DNA from: Ceratothoa steindachneri | Taxonomy: Eukaryota > Arthropoda > Malacostraca > Isopoda > Cymothoidae | Direction: 5' to 3' | DNA: 64,000 nucleotides | NCBI GenBank assembly: GCA_963969495.1 | Contig: OZ018338.1 | Coordinates: 47,475,922 to 47,539,921, forward strand | Shown: one piece after another, positions 1 through 10,140 of the stretch | Position numbering within the stretch: the stretch's first letter is position 1 | Layout: each line of letters begins with the position of its first letter | Notes under the pieces: generated by a model | Seen by the model: the letters and a program-made list of their open reading frames with translations, nothing else | The model's database searches: none | What the model was told of the DNA's origin: nothing | Program-made: the position numbers and the translations under genes

Positions 1-26
1 AAGAAACACAGGTAACTCATCTTACC

Positions 27-2766
27 ATGGAGCGGAACTCACTAAAAATTCTGGAAATAAACACCAATGGCTGGACAACCAAAAGAACTCTCTACGGAAA
101 TGTGTTCAGGGAAATAGATGCAGATGTCATCTTGATTTCTGAACATGGGATTGACACTCGTAGTTCTGAAATTAAAATCTGGAACTACGACGTGTTAATC
201 ACGAATTACTCTCAAGAGCGGTACGACGGTGCCGCCATCGCCATCAAAAGAGGGATCAAGTATAGACCCATAAGGAACTTGGAAGAATCCTATCTTGCAA
301 TAGAGGTCGAACTCGATATAGGAAAGCTGGTCATCGCCACCGGGTACCAGCCGCCGAGGCGAGAATATTTACCAATCCATTCTCTCTCTGGCCTATTTGG
401 CAGAAGGACCCCCACCATATTAATGGGGGACCTTAATGCCAGATGTCGGGATTCTGGGTACAGGACCTTCAATGGAATTGGAAGGTGCCTGGATACTATG
501 ATGGACCGAAACATGGTCCATAGAATAGGCCCGGACTTCCCAACCTATACTCGAGGAAGAAGTGCCACAAAACCAGACATTTGTCTGGCTAATCGTCAGC
601 TGCCGTTCAATTACTACATGGAACCAGTCCAGGTACCATGTAGTGATCATATAGGGATCCTACTCACCATCAATAGGAACCCTATACAAGTCCCAGCTCC
701 AGTCAGAAAAGACTACAGGAGAGCCGACTGGGCACGGTACGCTGGTCTCCTCGAGGCCTATCGCCCACCAGATCTGGACGAGGCAATTCTCGAGGAGATA
801 GACGAGGCACTCGACGACCTCAACGAACATCTAATTATTGCAGATAGGGCTTGCATCCCCAAAACCCAGTTTAAAACCATCTCCTCATACAGGTGGACTG
901 GGTATATGAAAGATCTATATAGAGAATTGAGAGTTATGTACGAGTTAAATATAACAAATGCAACATTTGACTCGCTACAACGAAGTAGAGAGATCAAGGA
1001 AGAGCTCAACCAGCTGATCCTCGAACAACAACAGAGACAATGGGACGATGCGATCGAGAGCCTCGATCAAGATGCATCTCCCAAGGACTTTTGGAAGAAA
1101 GTCAAAAGTCTCAGAGGATCATCTGGAAAAAAGAAGAAAATGGAAATCCAAAAAGAAGATGGATCCATTGAAACTGCAGATAATATCATCGAAGTGATAT
1201 TCCGGCGTTATTGGGAAAAAATCTTCAGCATATCGGAAGATGAAAACGAAGATTTCGATATAGAGTTCGAAAATAACATCGTAGACGAGCTTAACACGGT
1301 AATACATCGAACGCATCCTCACCACCAGGTGGATAGACTGCGTGACGGAGACGCCGAGATCACAGAAGAAGAGATCCTTGGCGCACTCCGCTCATTCCGA
1401 CAGAAAGCCCCAGGCCAATCGGGGCTTACGAAGCTTAACTTTGAAAAGGCACCAGCCAACATCATCGAAGGAATGAGACGAATTTTTAACGCATGTCTGA
1501 ATACAGGGTACTTTCCAGATGCTTACAAAACGGCAAAAATGATCTTTTTGCCCAAGCATGGAAAGGACCCTACGTTGAGAGAGAGCTACCGCCCAATTTC
1601 ACTCCTGGAATTTGGCGGGAAACTCTTTGAGAAGATCCTCAACGGAAGACTGGTGTCTCACCTGGAGGAACACTCTCTCTACAACCCTTGCCAATTCGGG
1701 TTTAGAAAGAAGCGAAGTACGGAAATGGCAATTAATGTCATAACGGAAAAGCTTTCCCAAGCCAAACGGGACAGGAGTTATGTGGATATCGTTTGTCGGG
1801 ATGTGTCAAAGGCGTTTGATAAGGTGTGGCAGCGGGGCATGCAGTATAAGATCTTAAGGCTGGGTCTAAGTGAAAACTTAGAAAGAACTCTCTGTGACTA
1901 TGTCATGGAGAGAGCGGCGTATGTCAGTCTAGGGTGCACGGACGGACCAAAGTTTCCGCTCACTGCGGGCCTCCCGCAGGGGGGGGTGTCTGTCCCCCAC
2001 CCTTTACTCGATATACACCGCGGACGTCCCAGACCCTGTGTACCCCAATTCCCTCAATATTCAATACGCCGATGATTTCAGCCAGATAATCGTATCTCCA
2101 TGGAGGCATGTGCCGTGGCAAGCTCGCATGACAGCGATGGAAATCGCGAACCTTAACAACTACGAGGCTCAGTGGAAAATAAGAACAAACCAAGAGAAAT
2201 TCAAGGTGGTCCCCATCGGACGCACCTTAAGGGCAGACGTGCGTGTGGGGGATACGCGATACCCCTACACCAACGAATGCAATGTACTCGGTATGAAAAT
2301 CACCTCTACCGGGTACAAAAAGCACGTCGAAGAAAGAATTTCTCGAGCCTCGTCCGCTGTCAGAACTCTATACAGCTTCAGAAATCTACGTGAAAGCAAC
2401 AAGAAGAAGATCTACAATGCCCTTGTAAGATCTACGTTGCTTTACCCCGCCTCCACCCTCTCATGTGTCTCAAAAACACAAAAGAGGCGTCTTCAAGTAG
2501 TGCAAAATAAATGCATGTACCTAATAACGGGTACACGCAGGCATGAAAGAAGACGGCAAGAAGACCTGCACAGAGAGGCGGGGATAATTCCCATTAACAA
2601 AGTCATAGAAGAACGGACCCGGAAAATGCAGGATCTGGTTAATCGTGAACTGAGTGATGAAATCACCCAGATGATTAACCAGAACAGAAGAGCTGAATGT
2701 CGCCCCAGATTCCCCAGCTCCGCCAACCGAGTGGCTGGCGGAGACGAAGTGCCGTTCTATGCGTAA
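27..2766 (+). pseudogene. LINE family 1 ORF2: APE endonuclease + reverse transcriptase, one frameshift
   Basis: The first frame (27-2075) encodes an N-terminal AP-like endonuclease: INTNG near residue 10, SEHG near 38, MGDLNAR near 133 and SDHIGIL near 210. These are the metal-binding and catalytic blocks of that fold. The reverse transcriptase follows: YRPISLLEFGGKLFEK near residue 522, FGFRKKRST near 558, the Asp motif in VSKAFDKVW near 596, and LPQGG near 647. There the frame is lost, and the YADD catalytic motif continues in a different frame from about 2002 (open from 2038) to the stop at 2766. The C-terminal part has no recognisable RNase H. The break sits in a run of eight G and five C bases at about 1979-2000, so one indel separates this from an intact ORF. 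A programmed shift is conceivable, but a mutation or sequencing error in the homopolymer is more likely. Confidence 0.9.
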
Positions 2767-3301
2767 AATGAGAATGAAGAAACCTGTGATACAAGAACAA
2801 TCACAAGAACATTGGAAAAAACTCGAAACCCTACTACGACAAGATACCGATGAAGACAACCCTACCAAAAATTGAAGAACCCAACGTTTACGACGAGAAC
2901 TTCGAAAGAAGTAATCTACCAAGAAGAAAGAAAAAACAATATTACTACTAAAATACACACACAATAAAAACAATACAACAAGCACGCACTTAAATATATT
3001 AAAAACATATACAAAACAGGCAATGCACAACACAAACCAAAAAAACTAAAGTTGCTAAGACAAATGGCTTGAACGCCATAATAGTTATAATTTTATAACT
3101 TTATAATTATTACCAAAAACCCAAAACAACAAAAATGAACTCACACAACCAAGAAAATAAATAAAAGTGATAAGTCTGATCACCAGACCCTAGGCATCTC
3201 TTTGCACCTCTTCCACACTTCTTTCTCTCTTCTCCACTTGTCTATTTTCTCTGTCCCCCCCCACACCCTATCGTCTCCCCTCACATGCACCCGCACTTAC
3301 A

Positions 3302-3331
3302 CAAAGTCAAAGTCAAAGTCAAAGATAAAGT
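3302..3331 (+). repeat. CAAAGT-type hexamer tail of LINE 1a
   Basis: Three perfect CAAAGT units are followed by CAAAGA and TAAAGT. The tract marks the likely 3' terminus of the LINE. Sequence beyond it is ordinary AT-rich DNA. Confidence 0.75.
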
Positions 3332-3849
3332 AAGAAACTTTCGAGAAATTAATGTCATTTTTAGAAGACACAAATGACTTTTAGAGTTGTCTAAAGTGTT
3401 CCGAATTAGCTGCAAAGAATTTAAAACTAACTGCAGTAAGTAGGGCTCATCCTTTTTTTACACTAGCAATGCCAAGGTTTTTTCTTTTTGCATATGCTGA
3501 AATACCCGAGTATTTTATCACTAGGAATGCTTAGGCTTTTTTGCCTTATTTACTTTACCGCAATCACTTTTTGTACATTTTATTACTTCCTGTAGCATTT
3601 TTTGTGCTTCATCCAAATACGTTTTCTTTTTTGCCGATTGGAAGAAGAATGGGGAAAAATAGTTTGATTCCGTGTCCGTCAAAATCCGAGTAAACCTCGA
3701 TTTTGTCGTATTTCACATTATGAATACCAAACATGAAGAACAGATTTGAATAAATAGCTAAAAATAGTTCAAGAAAAAGACAATCAAAAACCACACGGTA
3801 AATGGACACCAGGGGTCTCATATTACCCTTCAACTTACACAATTCGCAC
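3332..3849. other. AT-rich spacer, no feature seen
   Basis: I see no gene here. It separates the LINE 1a tail from the pogo-like relic. It contains only T-rich runs and no convincing open frame with family similarity; a frame entering from the pogo finger region is likely read-through. Confidence 0.5.
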
Positions 3850-4970
3850 ATTAATACCTCTTCCACATCGTGCTCTATCTCAGCACATTCCTCATGTGTC
3901 AATTCTTTGCATATGGCACAACAAACTCTCCCTTCCCTTCTCACAGAATCGCCAAGCGTGTCATTGTAGAAGAAGCACATAATCCAATTTCCATCCTCAC
4001 TGTCTCTTTCATGAGACCAGGATGGCACAGCTTTAGCTATTGTGTGATTTGGGGGATGAGAGTGGGGTTAGGTTTGATTTTTGGTACACAAGAGCCAGTT
4101 CTCTTTTCATTTCCTTGTGAATTTATGGCTTAAACATTATCTTGTATGTCGATCTTATCAAAACAAGAGGTCGTCCTTGGGACCTGGTGTCTTTCTGCTT
4201 AGAATGTTGGTTACCTTTGGCAAAAAGTCAGCTTCGCCCAAAACCTGATTTGAACAAGCTCCAAGCCACTTTCTTTGTTACAATCCCCATTGGATGATCC
4301 TGCTTGGCAACCCCTTGCAGGTTAGGATCATTCACAATGGTTATAATTGGCTGCCCAACTGGCTCGTTCCGATCATCCGCTTTACAGTTTAAGGGAATAT
4401 CCGTCGAGGTGGACAGACAAAAAGTCAGTTTCGCCAAAAATTTGGCTATTCAATGGACAAATTCCGGTTTTTCTAGTCATTTATGATGTTTGTAGATAAG
4501 CCTCTTCGAACAATGCAATTACTTTCTAGATGAAGGGATTGTGCCTCAAGAATGTTTTAACAGCCTTCTTATAGTCAGCATGCAGTGGTTTCAACAAGAA
4601 AACATCCATTTGCTGCATTATGTGACTATAATGTTGTGGCAAAATGACAAGCTTTATATTATTTTCCCTGGCTAGATTTATCCCAATTTGTTAAAAATGG
4701 GAAGCTGCAACCATCTTGATGAGGTAGGAAACAAATCCAGTTCCTGGAGGAGCGCCAGCCTTCAGTTTTTTGCTTCAATTGAACTCTTGAGATGAGGAAG
4801 GGTGGAACAAAATGGCCTCCAACAGACATACAACAAACTGCTGTAGCAGGAGTTAGTCTTTCTGCAGAATTAAATGTGACATTGTTTTGATTTTTCAGCA
4901 AACCGATGATTCTTTAGCGTTTTGTCTGCATCGTTTAACGCCTGCCTCGTCGAAATTAAATATCGTGTTG
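3850..4970 (-). pseudogene. Pogo/Tigger/Jerky-like DDE transposase relic with C-terminal zinc finger
   Basis: Read on the minus strand, several collinear blocks of a DDE_1-type transposase appear in shifting frames. FNFDEAG (about 4945-4965) is the first catalytic Asp block. ERLTPATAVCCMSVGGHFVP (about 4790-4860) is the usual Ser-Ala-Glu-Arg then TAVCCMS stretch. NNIKLVILPQHYSHIMQQMD (about 4595-4665) corresponds to the family's LPPHTSHxxQPLD. GICPLNSQIFGETDF (about 4415-4465) matches the downstream GIxPFN block. Near 3840-3930 a Cys-rich finger, CCAICKELTHEECAEIE then CELC, matches the PHD-like end often found in pogo-group proteins. Frameshifts and stops break the reading, so it is dead. 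The N-terminal DNA-binding region was not found. It lies outside the visible exons of the channel gene. Assignment comes from motif recognition; a profile search against DDE_1 would settle it. Confidence 0.8.
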
Positions 4971-5559
4971 ATGAAAGTACTGCTTTAATTACAGCGAAGA
5001 TAAAATATCAAAATTAGTTATCTAATTGAAGCAACCTCCTCTTGCAACAGACGTTAGGTCTGAGGTTTGAGTTGCAAGTTTTAGGTGGCGACAGTGGAAG
5101 CCCAATAACCCTTCTTATATAAATGAAAATTCCAACCTGTAACTTATTTTATTGTAAAGTGAACATGAAATGAATCAACTTAATTTAAATCCTCAACTGT
5201 TTTCTTAAATTTGTGCTCCACATTATTTCTTTAAGCTGCTTGGAAGACAATGGAACGGACGCCGCGTCTAGTCAATCACAAAAGTTGAGCTTCGATCGAG
5301 AAAAGGTGACCTACCACCTCTGCTTCTTGTGAAGCAGTGAATGCAGTTTTGAAAAGGCCAAGAGTCTTGAAAATAATTAATAAAGGATATCCATTTCTCT
5401 TCATTGCAACGTAGAGATATTATAGATAAATGGCATACAAAATAAAACAGACGTAAAAAATAATAGGCATAGAAGTGAAATAGAAAAGGAAAATAAAACG
5501 ACGCTGAAGTTGGCACCCAATTCGCAGGAGATGGTTTACGTTCTTGTTATGTGACTTCT
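4971..5559. other. Spacer, no feature seen
   Basis: No supported gene. The 5' part may belong to the pogo element's non-coding end, but I could not find its terminal inverted repeat. The rest is low-complexity AT-rich sequence. Confidence 0.4.
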
Positions 5560-6700
5560 GACAGGTCTAGATGGATAACAACTACGCCTACACTTGCCAT
5601 ACATGGACTAGGCTAATAAAGAAACTCAAGATAACCATGAAAATAGTTTTAAATTGCGAATGCAATAGCCTGCGCTTATCCTTTTTTATATTTTTCTAAA
5701 TCGCACTTGAACTGGTTTATGTGAATTAAAACTACACGTAGACTTGTCAAACATGGACTAAGTTAACAAGGAGCATACAACAATGATAAAAAATTAGATT
5801 TGTGAGGCTTTCATTCCAGTAGTGAAAATGCAAAAACTGACCCTTCCCATTTTTTTTCTATATCGCATTTGAAACTGGTCTAGATTAATAAAAATTACAT
5901 GTAAACTTGCTATACATGAACTAGATTAAAAAACAGCGCGGAAAAAAATAAAAACCCAGGTTTATATTTGTGAAACGATTCAATTTATGAAAATGAAAAA
6001 GGCAGAGCTCATTGTTTTTTTGTTGTTTTTTTTTGCTATATCGCATTTGAACATGTCTTAGATGAATAACAACTACAGGTAGACTTATCTTGCATGGACT
6101 AAATTAAACACAACAGTACATGGGACAATTTAAACACAAGTTTACTTTTGTAAAATCTACATGCGATTTGTGAAAATGCCAATAACGGTCGTTTCAGTTT
6201 CCTTTTGCTTTACATCGCATTTGAACATGGCTAATTGAATAACTAGTACACGAAGACTTTTAATACATGGACAACATTTGCAAACAACGTAAAGGGAATA
6301 ACAAAAACGCATTTTTAAATTTGGGAAACCTTCATTCGCTTTCTGCAAATGCATAAAGCGTCGCTTTGAGGATTTTTCATGTTCAGAAATCAAATGAAGT
6401 TTTTCCATATCAAAACCCGGATTTTAATTGCGCTCTGCACTTTGTTAATTCAGTCCATGTATGGCAAGAAGACATGTAGGAGTTTTTCATCTAGACAAGA
6501 TTAAATGAGATATTGATAAAAACCGAGTAAGAAAACGCAGTTTTGTGAAGGTTCACAAATCGAATGAGGTTTCACAAATCTAAAACTGTGTTTTAATTGG
6601 TCTGTGAAGTGAGATTGTAATCAAGTCTATGTAGGACATGTCTAAATGCAGCTGTCATGTATAGAGACCAGTTCCAATGCGATGTCGAAAAAAAACTGGG
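5560..6700 (+). repeat. Degenerate satellite with direct units and inverted terminal units (fold-back element)
   Basis: Direct units of about 162-178 bp share a core beginning TCGCATTTGAA, then a GGTCTAGATGAATAA-like block, ACTACA..GTAGACTT and ACATGGACTAA. Core starts are at 5701, 5863, 6041 and 6215; an earlier partial unit starts near 5560. From about 6430 the same blocks appear reversed: TTCAGTCCATGTATGGCAAG near 6450 is the complement of the CATGGACT end, and CCAGTTCCAATGCGATGTCG near 6669-6687 is the complement of the unit start. The array could therefore fold on itself. It has no coding capacity. It could be a fold-back transposon or a satellite that underwent inversion. Confidence 0.75.
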
Positions 6701-7268
6701 GAACGCCCCTTTTTTTCGATTTTCACAGTCTAATAAATTTTGCCCAATGAGTGCTGATAGGATTAACTAGTCTCAGTCACACAGGCCTACAAGGGGGTGT
6801 CAGAAGCACCATTGGCAACCATGGTAGTGCTTACTTCTTAGGATTGCGTTCCATCCCGGCCTCAATGCGAGTAGTTTGATCTGCGCCTATACAGTATATC
6901 TCTCACTTATTTCCACTTCCTCAATCTTTACCACTTTCTTTACAGGTGTCTCCTTATAAACTTTAGGATGCCCTCGCTGGTTTCCTCTTTAAAGTACCAA
7001 AGGAAAATTAAACGGCAGGTAATTTCATGAAAATTAAATTAACGAATGAAAATTATGAATTGAAATAAGAAATTCGATTGATATGATGATAGATCCCGAA
7101 AATATAGAAACTGAGGATAGACAGGCGGATGTAACTTAACTCCTTGAGAGAAACAGAAATTTCGCTAGCTTACATGAAAAAAAAACAACATTGATCTGTA
7201 TAATCATCTTATTTACTCGACCATGCTCGAATGCCATCATCTCTCTCTAACAACTGGCCTCTTCTCAG
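6701..7268. other. Presumed intron upstream of the first visible channel exon
   Basis: This stretch ends in the splice acceptor CTTCTCAG at 7261-7268. A GC-richer patch at about 6740-6890 looks repeat-derived but I could not place it. I looked for the missing exon encoding the first membrane helix and the start of pore loop 1 and did not find it. Confidence 0.5.
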
Positions 7269-7414
7269 GGTATGGCCACATTTATCCGAAGACCTCAATC
7301 GGGAAAATCGTGTGCATTATTTATGCCATAATCGGAATTCCTCTCACAATGATCTTGCTCTCGTGGACTTCGAATGTCTTTGGCGAGAGACTTTTCCGGC
7401 TATTCGAGGCAAAG
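7269..7414 (+). CDS. K2P potassium channel, exon with pore loop 1 filter and second membrane helix
   Basis: This exon encodes the end of pore loop 1 and helix M2 of a two-pore-domain potassium channel, a membrane protein that sets background potassium leak. The first codon is a split Gly (phase 1), giving the GYGH selectivity filter followed by IYPKTSIGKIVCIIYAIIGI and PLTMILLS. That order of filter, YPKT-like turn, GK and a long hydrophobic helix with the GIPL kink is diagnostic of the family. The acceptor is TTCTCAG before 7269; the donor is AAG/GTAAAA after 7414, in phase 0. The upstream exon should end with one base of Gly after a T-T-I/V motif and is not in view. Compared with other K2P proteins, about 100 or more N-terminal residues are missing from the window. 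Confidence 0.92.
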
Positions 7415-7837
7415 GTAAAAAGTAATTTCGATGAGTAAGAAAAACTGTAATGTTCGATGGTATACAGTTATTATAGCAATGAATAACCGCCGCCTTCATT
7501 CTGCAACGAGCACATTTAAGGGGCATTCTTCACCTACGTCAAGCAATTGACTATCCAATAGCTCAATATAACAGCCATAGAGATAACTGTATTAATCGGG
7601 TATTTTAATCTTCAATTTTTTCATCGAAGTGCACGGGATCGTTTTCATCCAACCTGGGTGTACCAATGACGAAGGTGGCTACCCATTGCTAAAATAACCG
7701 AATAATTTCGAGGAGCTTTTTTAACTCATATTAGAATGTGAATTCTATGATATAATTTTGCTAGAAAAGCAAAAATATAATTATCAATTAAACTCCCTTG
7801 TTTCAAATATAATATAATTTTCTTGCTTTATGGACAG

Positions 7838-8030
7838 GTTGACAAGCAGAAGCGATCATCTAAGTTTTTTATTGCTCTTGGAACTATTTTTTATCTCTCA
7901 GTCGGATTCATCATTTTCATCTTTTTTCCGGCGATTATTTTCATGAAGGTGGAGAATTGGACGTATTTGGAAGGAGTTTACTACTCTTTCATCACTCTCA
8001 CGACGATCGGATTTGGAGATTTTGTATCAG
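7838..8030 (+). CDS. K2P potassium channel, exon with third membrane helix and pore loop 2
   Basis: The exon opens in phase 0 after TTTATGGACAG, matching the upstream donor across a 423-base intron. It encodes VDKQKRSSK, a basic cytosolic loop, then hydrophobic helix M3 (FFIALGTIFYLSVGFIIFIF). An extracellular turn (MKVENWTYLEG) leads to pore loop 2, YYSFITLTTIGFGDF, with the TIGFG selectivity filter. Both filters are intact, so the ion pathway looks functional. The donor CAG/GTTGGT at 8030/8031 leaves one base of a codon (phase 1). Reading on into the intron gives no sensible protein, which supports the boundary. Confidence 0.93.
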
Positions 8031-8479
8031 GTTGGTGTGCTACAGTTAATTTTTTTGGAAGTATAGGGGGCAGCACAGCCTTGGAGAACTCTCTCCTGTC
8101 TCGCGGAGAGGAACTGCCAGAAGTTCAGGGAGAAATAAAGTAGATAGAAAATCTAGGGAAAAGGTGAAAATAGGAGTATGCAAGAGACGAATCAATAGCT
8201 CCAAGTTAATAGTCCCATTATAGACGAGTTTGTTTATTGTTTACGTGGAATGTGAACTATGATATGCGATTGTTCATAATTGTCCTTAGCCCTTCCCCAC
8301 CTCTTACAGAGCCACCTCGCTCCTCTCAAACCTAAAAAATTCTGGGAAAACTCATTTTCAACAGAATCAAACCGGGTATACCACTCCCACACATTAATAT
8401 GGCTTCAGAGAAAAAAACTACACATACACACTACCAAATAAACTAAGAAAACATTAGAAGGCTTCAATCACATCCGTCC
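8031..8479 (+). other. Intron 3, 5' part, nothing further recognised
   Basis: This is the start of the 4.8-kb intron between the pore 2 exon and the M4 exon. I see no gene in this piece. Confidence 0.6.
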
Positions 8480-8930
8480 ACCACAATGCACAGCAAAGCC
8501 TTTGACAACGTTCCACGTCACATCCTTATACAAAGGAAATACAGACACCAGCTTCCATACCAATAAAAAAATGATAGCAAACTTTTTTTCCAACAGACAT
8601 GGTCAAATCTTACAACACAGCATAATCTAAAAGGAAAACCCTCAACGGGATATCCAAAGGTGTCATCTTCCCTTACATTCTTCAACTTCTTTTTGCAGGC
8701 TTACACCTCTACACTACTTAAATAGTCTAACTAAACATCTAGTCAGATGACTTATTCATCACATCCCAATTTACTCGCATACCTACATCCTTTAGAAACC
8801 TAAAGAAGTACCTACAAGTCATCCAAAAGTGGTTGACATTAAACCAAAACTTAACCTCCCTGCAAAAATCAACTGTGAACCTCTTCACCCTTGACCCAAA
8901 ACAATCAAACTTTCACCCAGATAGCTTGCT
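8480..8930 (+). pseudogene. Reverse transcriptase relic of a separate LINE
   Basis: Within intron 3, translations in shifting + frames give a collinear set of RT blocks. There is an Asp motif remnant (KAFDNVPRH near 8500), a GISKG-like block near 8650 in place of the usual P-Q-G, a DD remnant near 8745 (SDDLFIT) and a following helix region (YLQVIQKWLTLNQNL near 8815). The last block, KSTVNLFTLDPKQS near 8870, matches the conserved K-T-x-x-x-L-F-T stretch. Many frameshifts show great age. It is not family 1, whose relic starts immediately downstream on the other strand. It could be a CR1- or Jockey-group element. Confidence 0.7.
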
Positions 8931-9430
8931 CCACGGTTATTTCTACTTTTAATTACTCTTCTTGGGGTGTTTCACTCGGGTGGCTACTTCGGGTATTCAT
9001 ATTCGAATTTCTTACTCGTTTGCTCTTTTCGTTGTTCTTGATCGGTTCTCATCTGTAATCGTAGTTATTAAGACCGTTTTAGTGTATAACGGTTGGGTTC
9101 GAGATTTTGGTCGATTGGGGTTCCACATTTAGGTATCGGTTAAGATCTGTTCTATTGTCCCCCGTCGCTTCTTTCTAATACAGATTGGTCTCTCTTCATT
9201 TTAAGCTGTTTCCCACTTTTGAATTGAGAAATGAGACGTGCTTCTTCTGGAATGGAGATATGTTTTGCAAATTTTGGAGGAAGATTATTAATTTTTCTCC
9301 CAATATTTTTCGGTTAGTCTTTTGAGGATTATATTTACCGATTCTATTTATACTCTTCGCGGAGTTTCTCGTTGCCTCTTTTGCTATGTTCTTATGATGC
9401 TCGTTATCAAATGCAGAGCTTCGTTCGTAG

Positions 9431-9820
9431 TTATTTTTTCCTCGATTTTGATACAGTGCAATGGGATATGAGGGTACATTTAACCGTTCTTCGCAATGTT
9501 ATGTTTAGCTTTTGTTTCCATAGAAGTACCTCGGGTATAAAGGTGATGTAGGTATGAGACTGTTTTTTTATTCTTTCGGTTACTTGGGTTGTGTAGCCAT
9601 AAGATGTTATATGGTGCCTCCCAAATTTCCCTTCTGGCTTATAACGGTTCATTTCGTCATTACCAACGATGTTTGGTATTTTATTCTTATAAATTGGAAT
9701 AGTGGGGAATTTTAGTTTATTTATTTTTATTTCCCAGTTTCTTTCAAACTTCATTATGTTGTAATGTCTGTTGCTATAATCCTCGCTCGAATTTTCTCCT
9801 TTTGTATAGGGGAATAACAA
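9431..9820 (-). pseudogene. LINE 1b RT thumb fragment, longest open piece
   Basis: This 129-residue open stretch aligns with copy 1a around residues 20-140 of its second frame. Shared features are W-x-I-x-x-N-x-x-K-F, the ITSYGYTTQVTERI block (ITSTGYKKHVEERI in 1a) and TLRRTVKCTLISHC (ALVRSTLLYPAS in 1a). It ends in a degraded KTQKRR-like segment. It is not a host gene. Confidence 0.8.
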
Positions 9821-9994
9821 CTTGCCTGATGTCGTCTGAAAATTGTATATTCATTAGGCATCCCCCATGAGTAAGTCCACATTCTATAAATCGAATTCAA
9901 GGGCCTCGTATTCGTTCATCACTATTCTGGCTCTTTTGTTCATTTGGATATTAATGATCATATATTGGAGGCCTTTGATCCAGAATATATATCT

Positions 9995-10140
9995 TACTAG
10001 CCTAGTGGACATGGCGTTAGTCTTCTAACATTGAGGTACCTGTTTCAATCACAGCGAGGGCGAACACAAACGTCAACGCATTTGAAGAACTCGCCGCGAT
10101 GTGCTTGTCCCCGCTGATGTAGGTAGATCATGAAAATTTC
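9995..10140 (+). mobile_element. tRNA-derived SINE, copy 1 (head and body)
   Basis: The sequence TAGCCTAGTGGA resembles a Pol III A box, and TGTTTCAATCAC about 50 bases on resembles a B box. The following body, ACACAAACGT then CGCGATGTGCTT and GTAGGTAGATC, matches a second copy at 59467-59620. The element sits inside the RT of LINE 1b. The inserted sequence may extend to about 10490, where the LINE resumes, but the 3' part does not align convincingly with the other copy. Confidence 0.6.

Larger units (their letters stand above)
1..3331 (+). mobile_element. LINE family 1, copy 1a (non-LTR retrotransposon, ORF2 and 3' end)
   Basis: This is the best-preserved copy of LINE family 1. The window opens just upstream of ORF2, so any ORF1 lies outside. 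ORF2 runs from 27 to 2766 with one frameshift, followed by about 535 bases of AC-rich 3' UTR and a terminal tract of CAAAGT-type hexamers. A short-repeat tail is a common 3' end for LINEs that use an APE-type endonuclease. The element lies in the same orientation as the potassium channel gene, which begins downstream. The same family recurs three more times in this window in far more decayed form, so this copy is the youngest of the four. Clade assignment (Jockey-like) rests on the endonuclease-RT order and lack of RNase H and is inferred. Confidence 0.9.

Noticed and set aside
4228..4437. 69-residue minus-strand frame as a separate gene
   Set aside because: It overlaps the pogo relic; the GICPLNSQIF block in a neighbouring frame is the meaningful reading.
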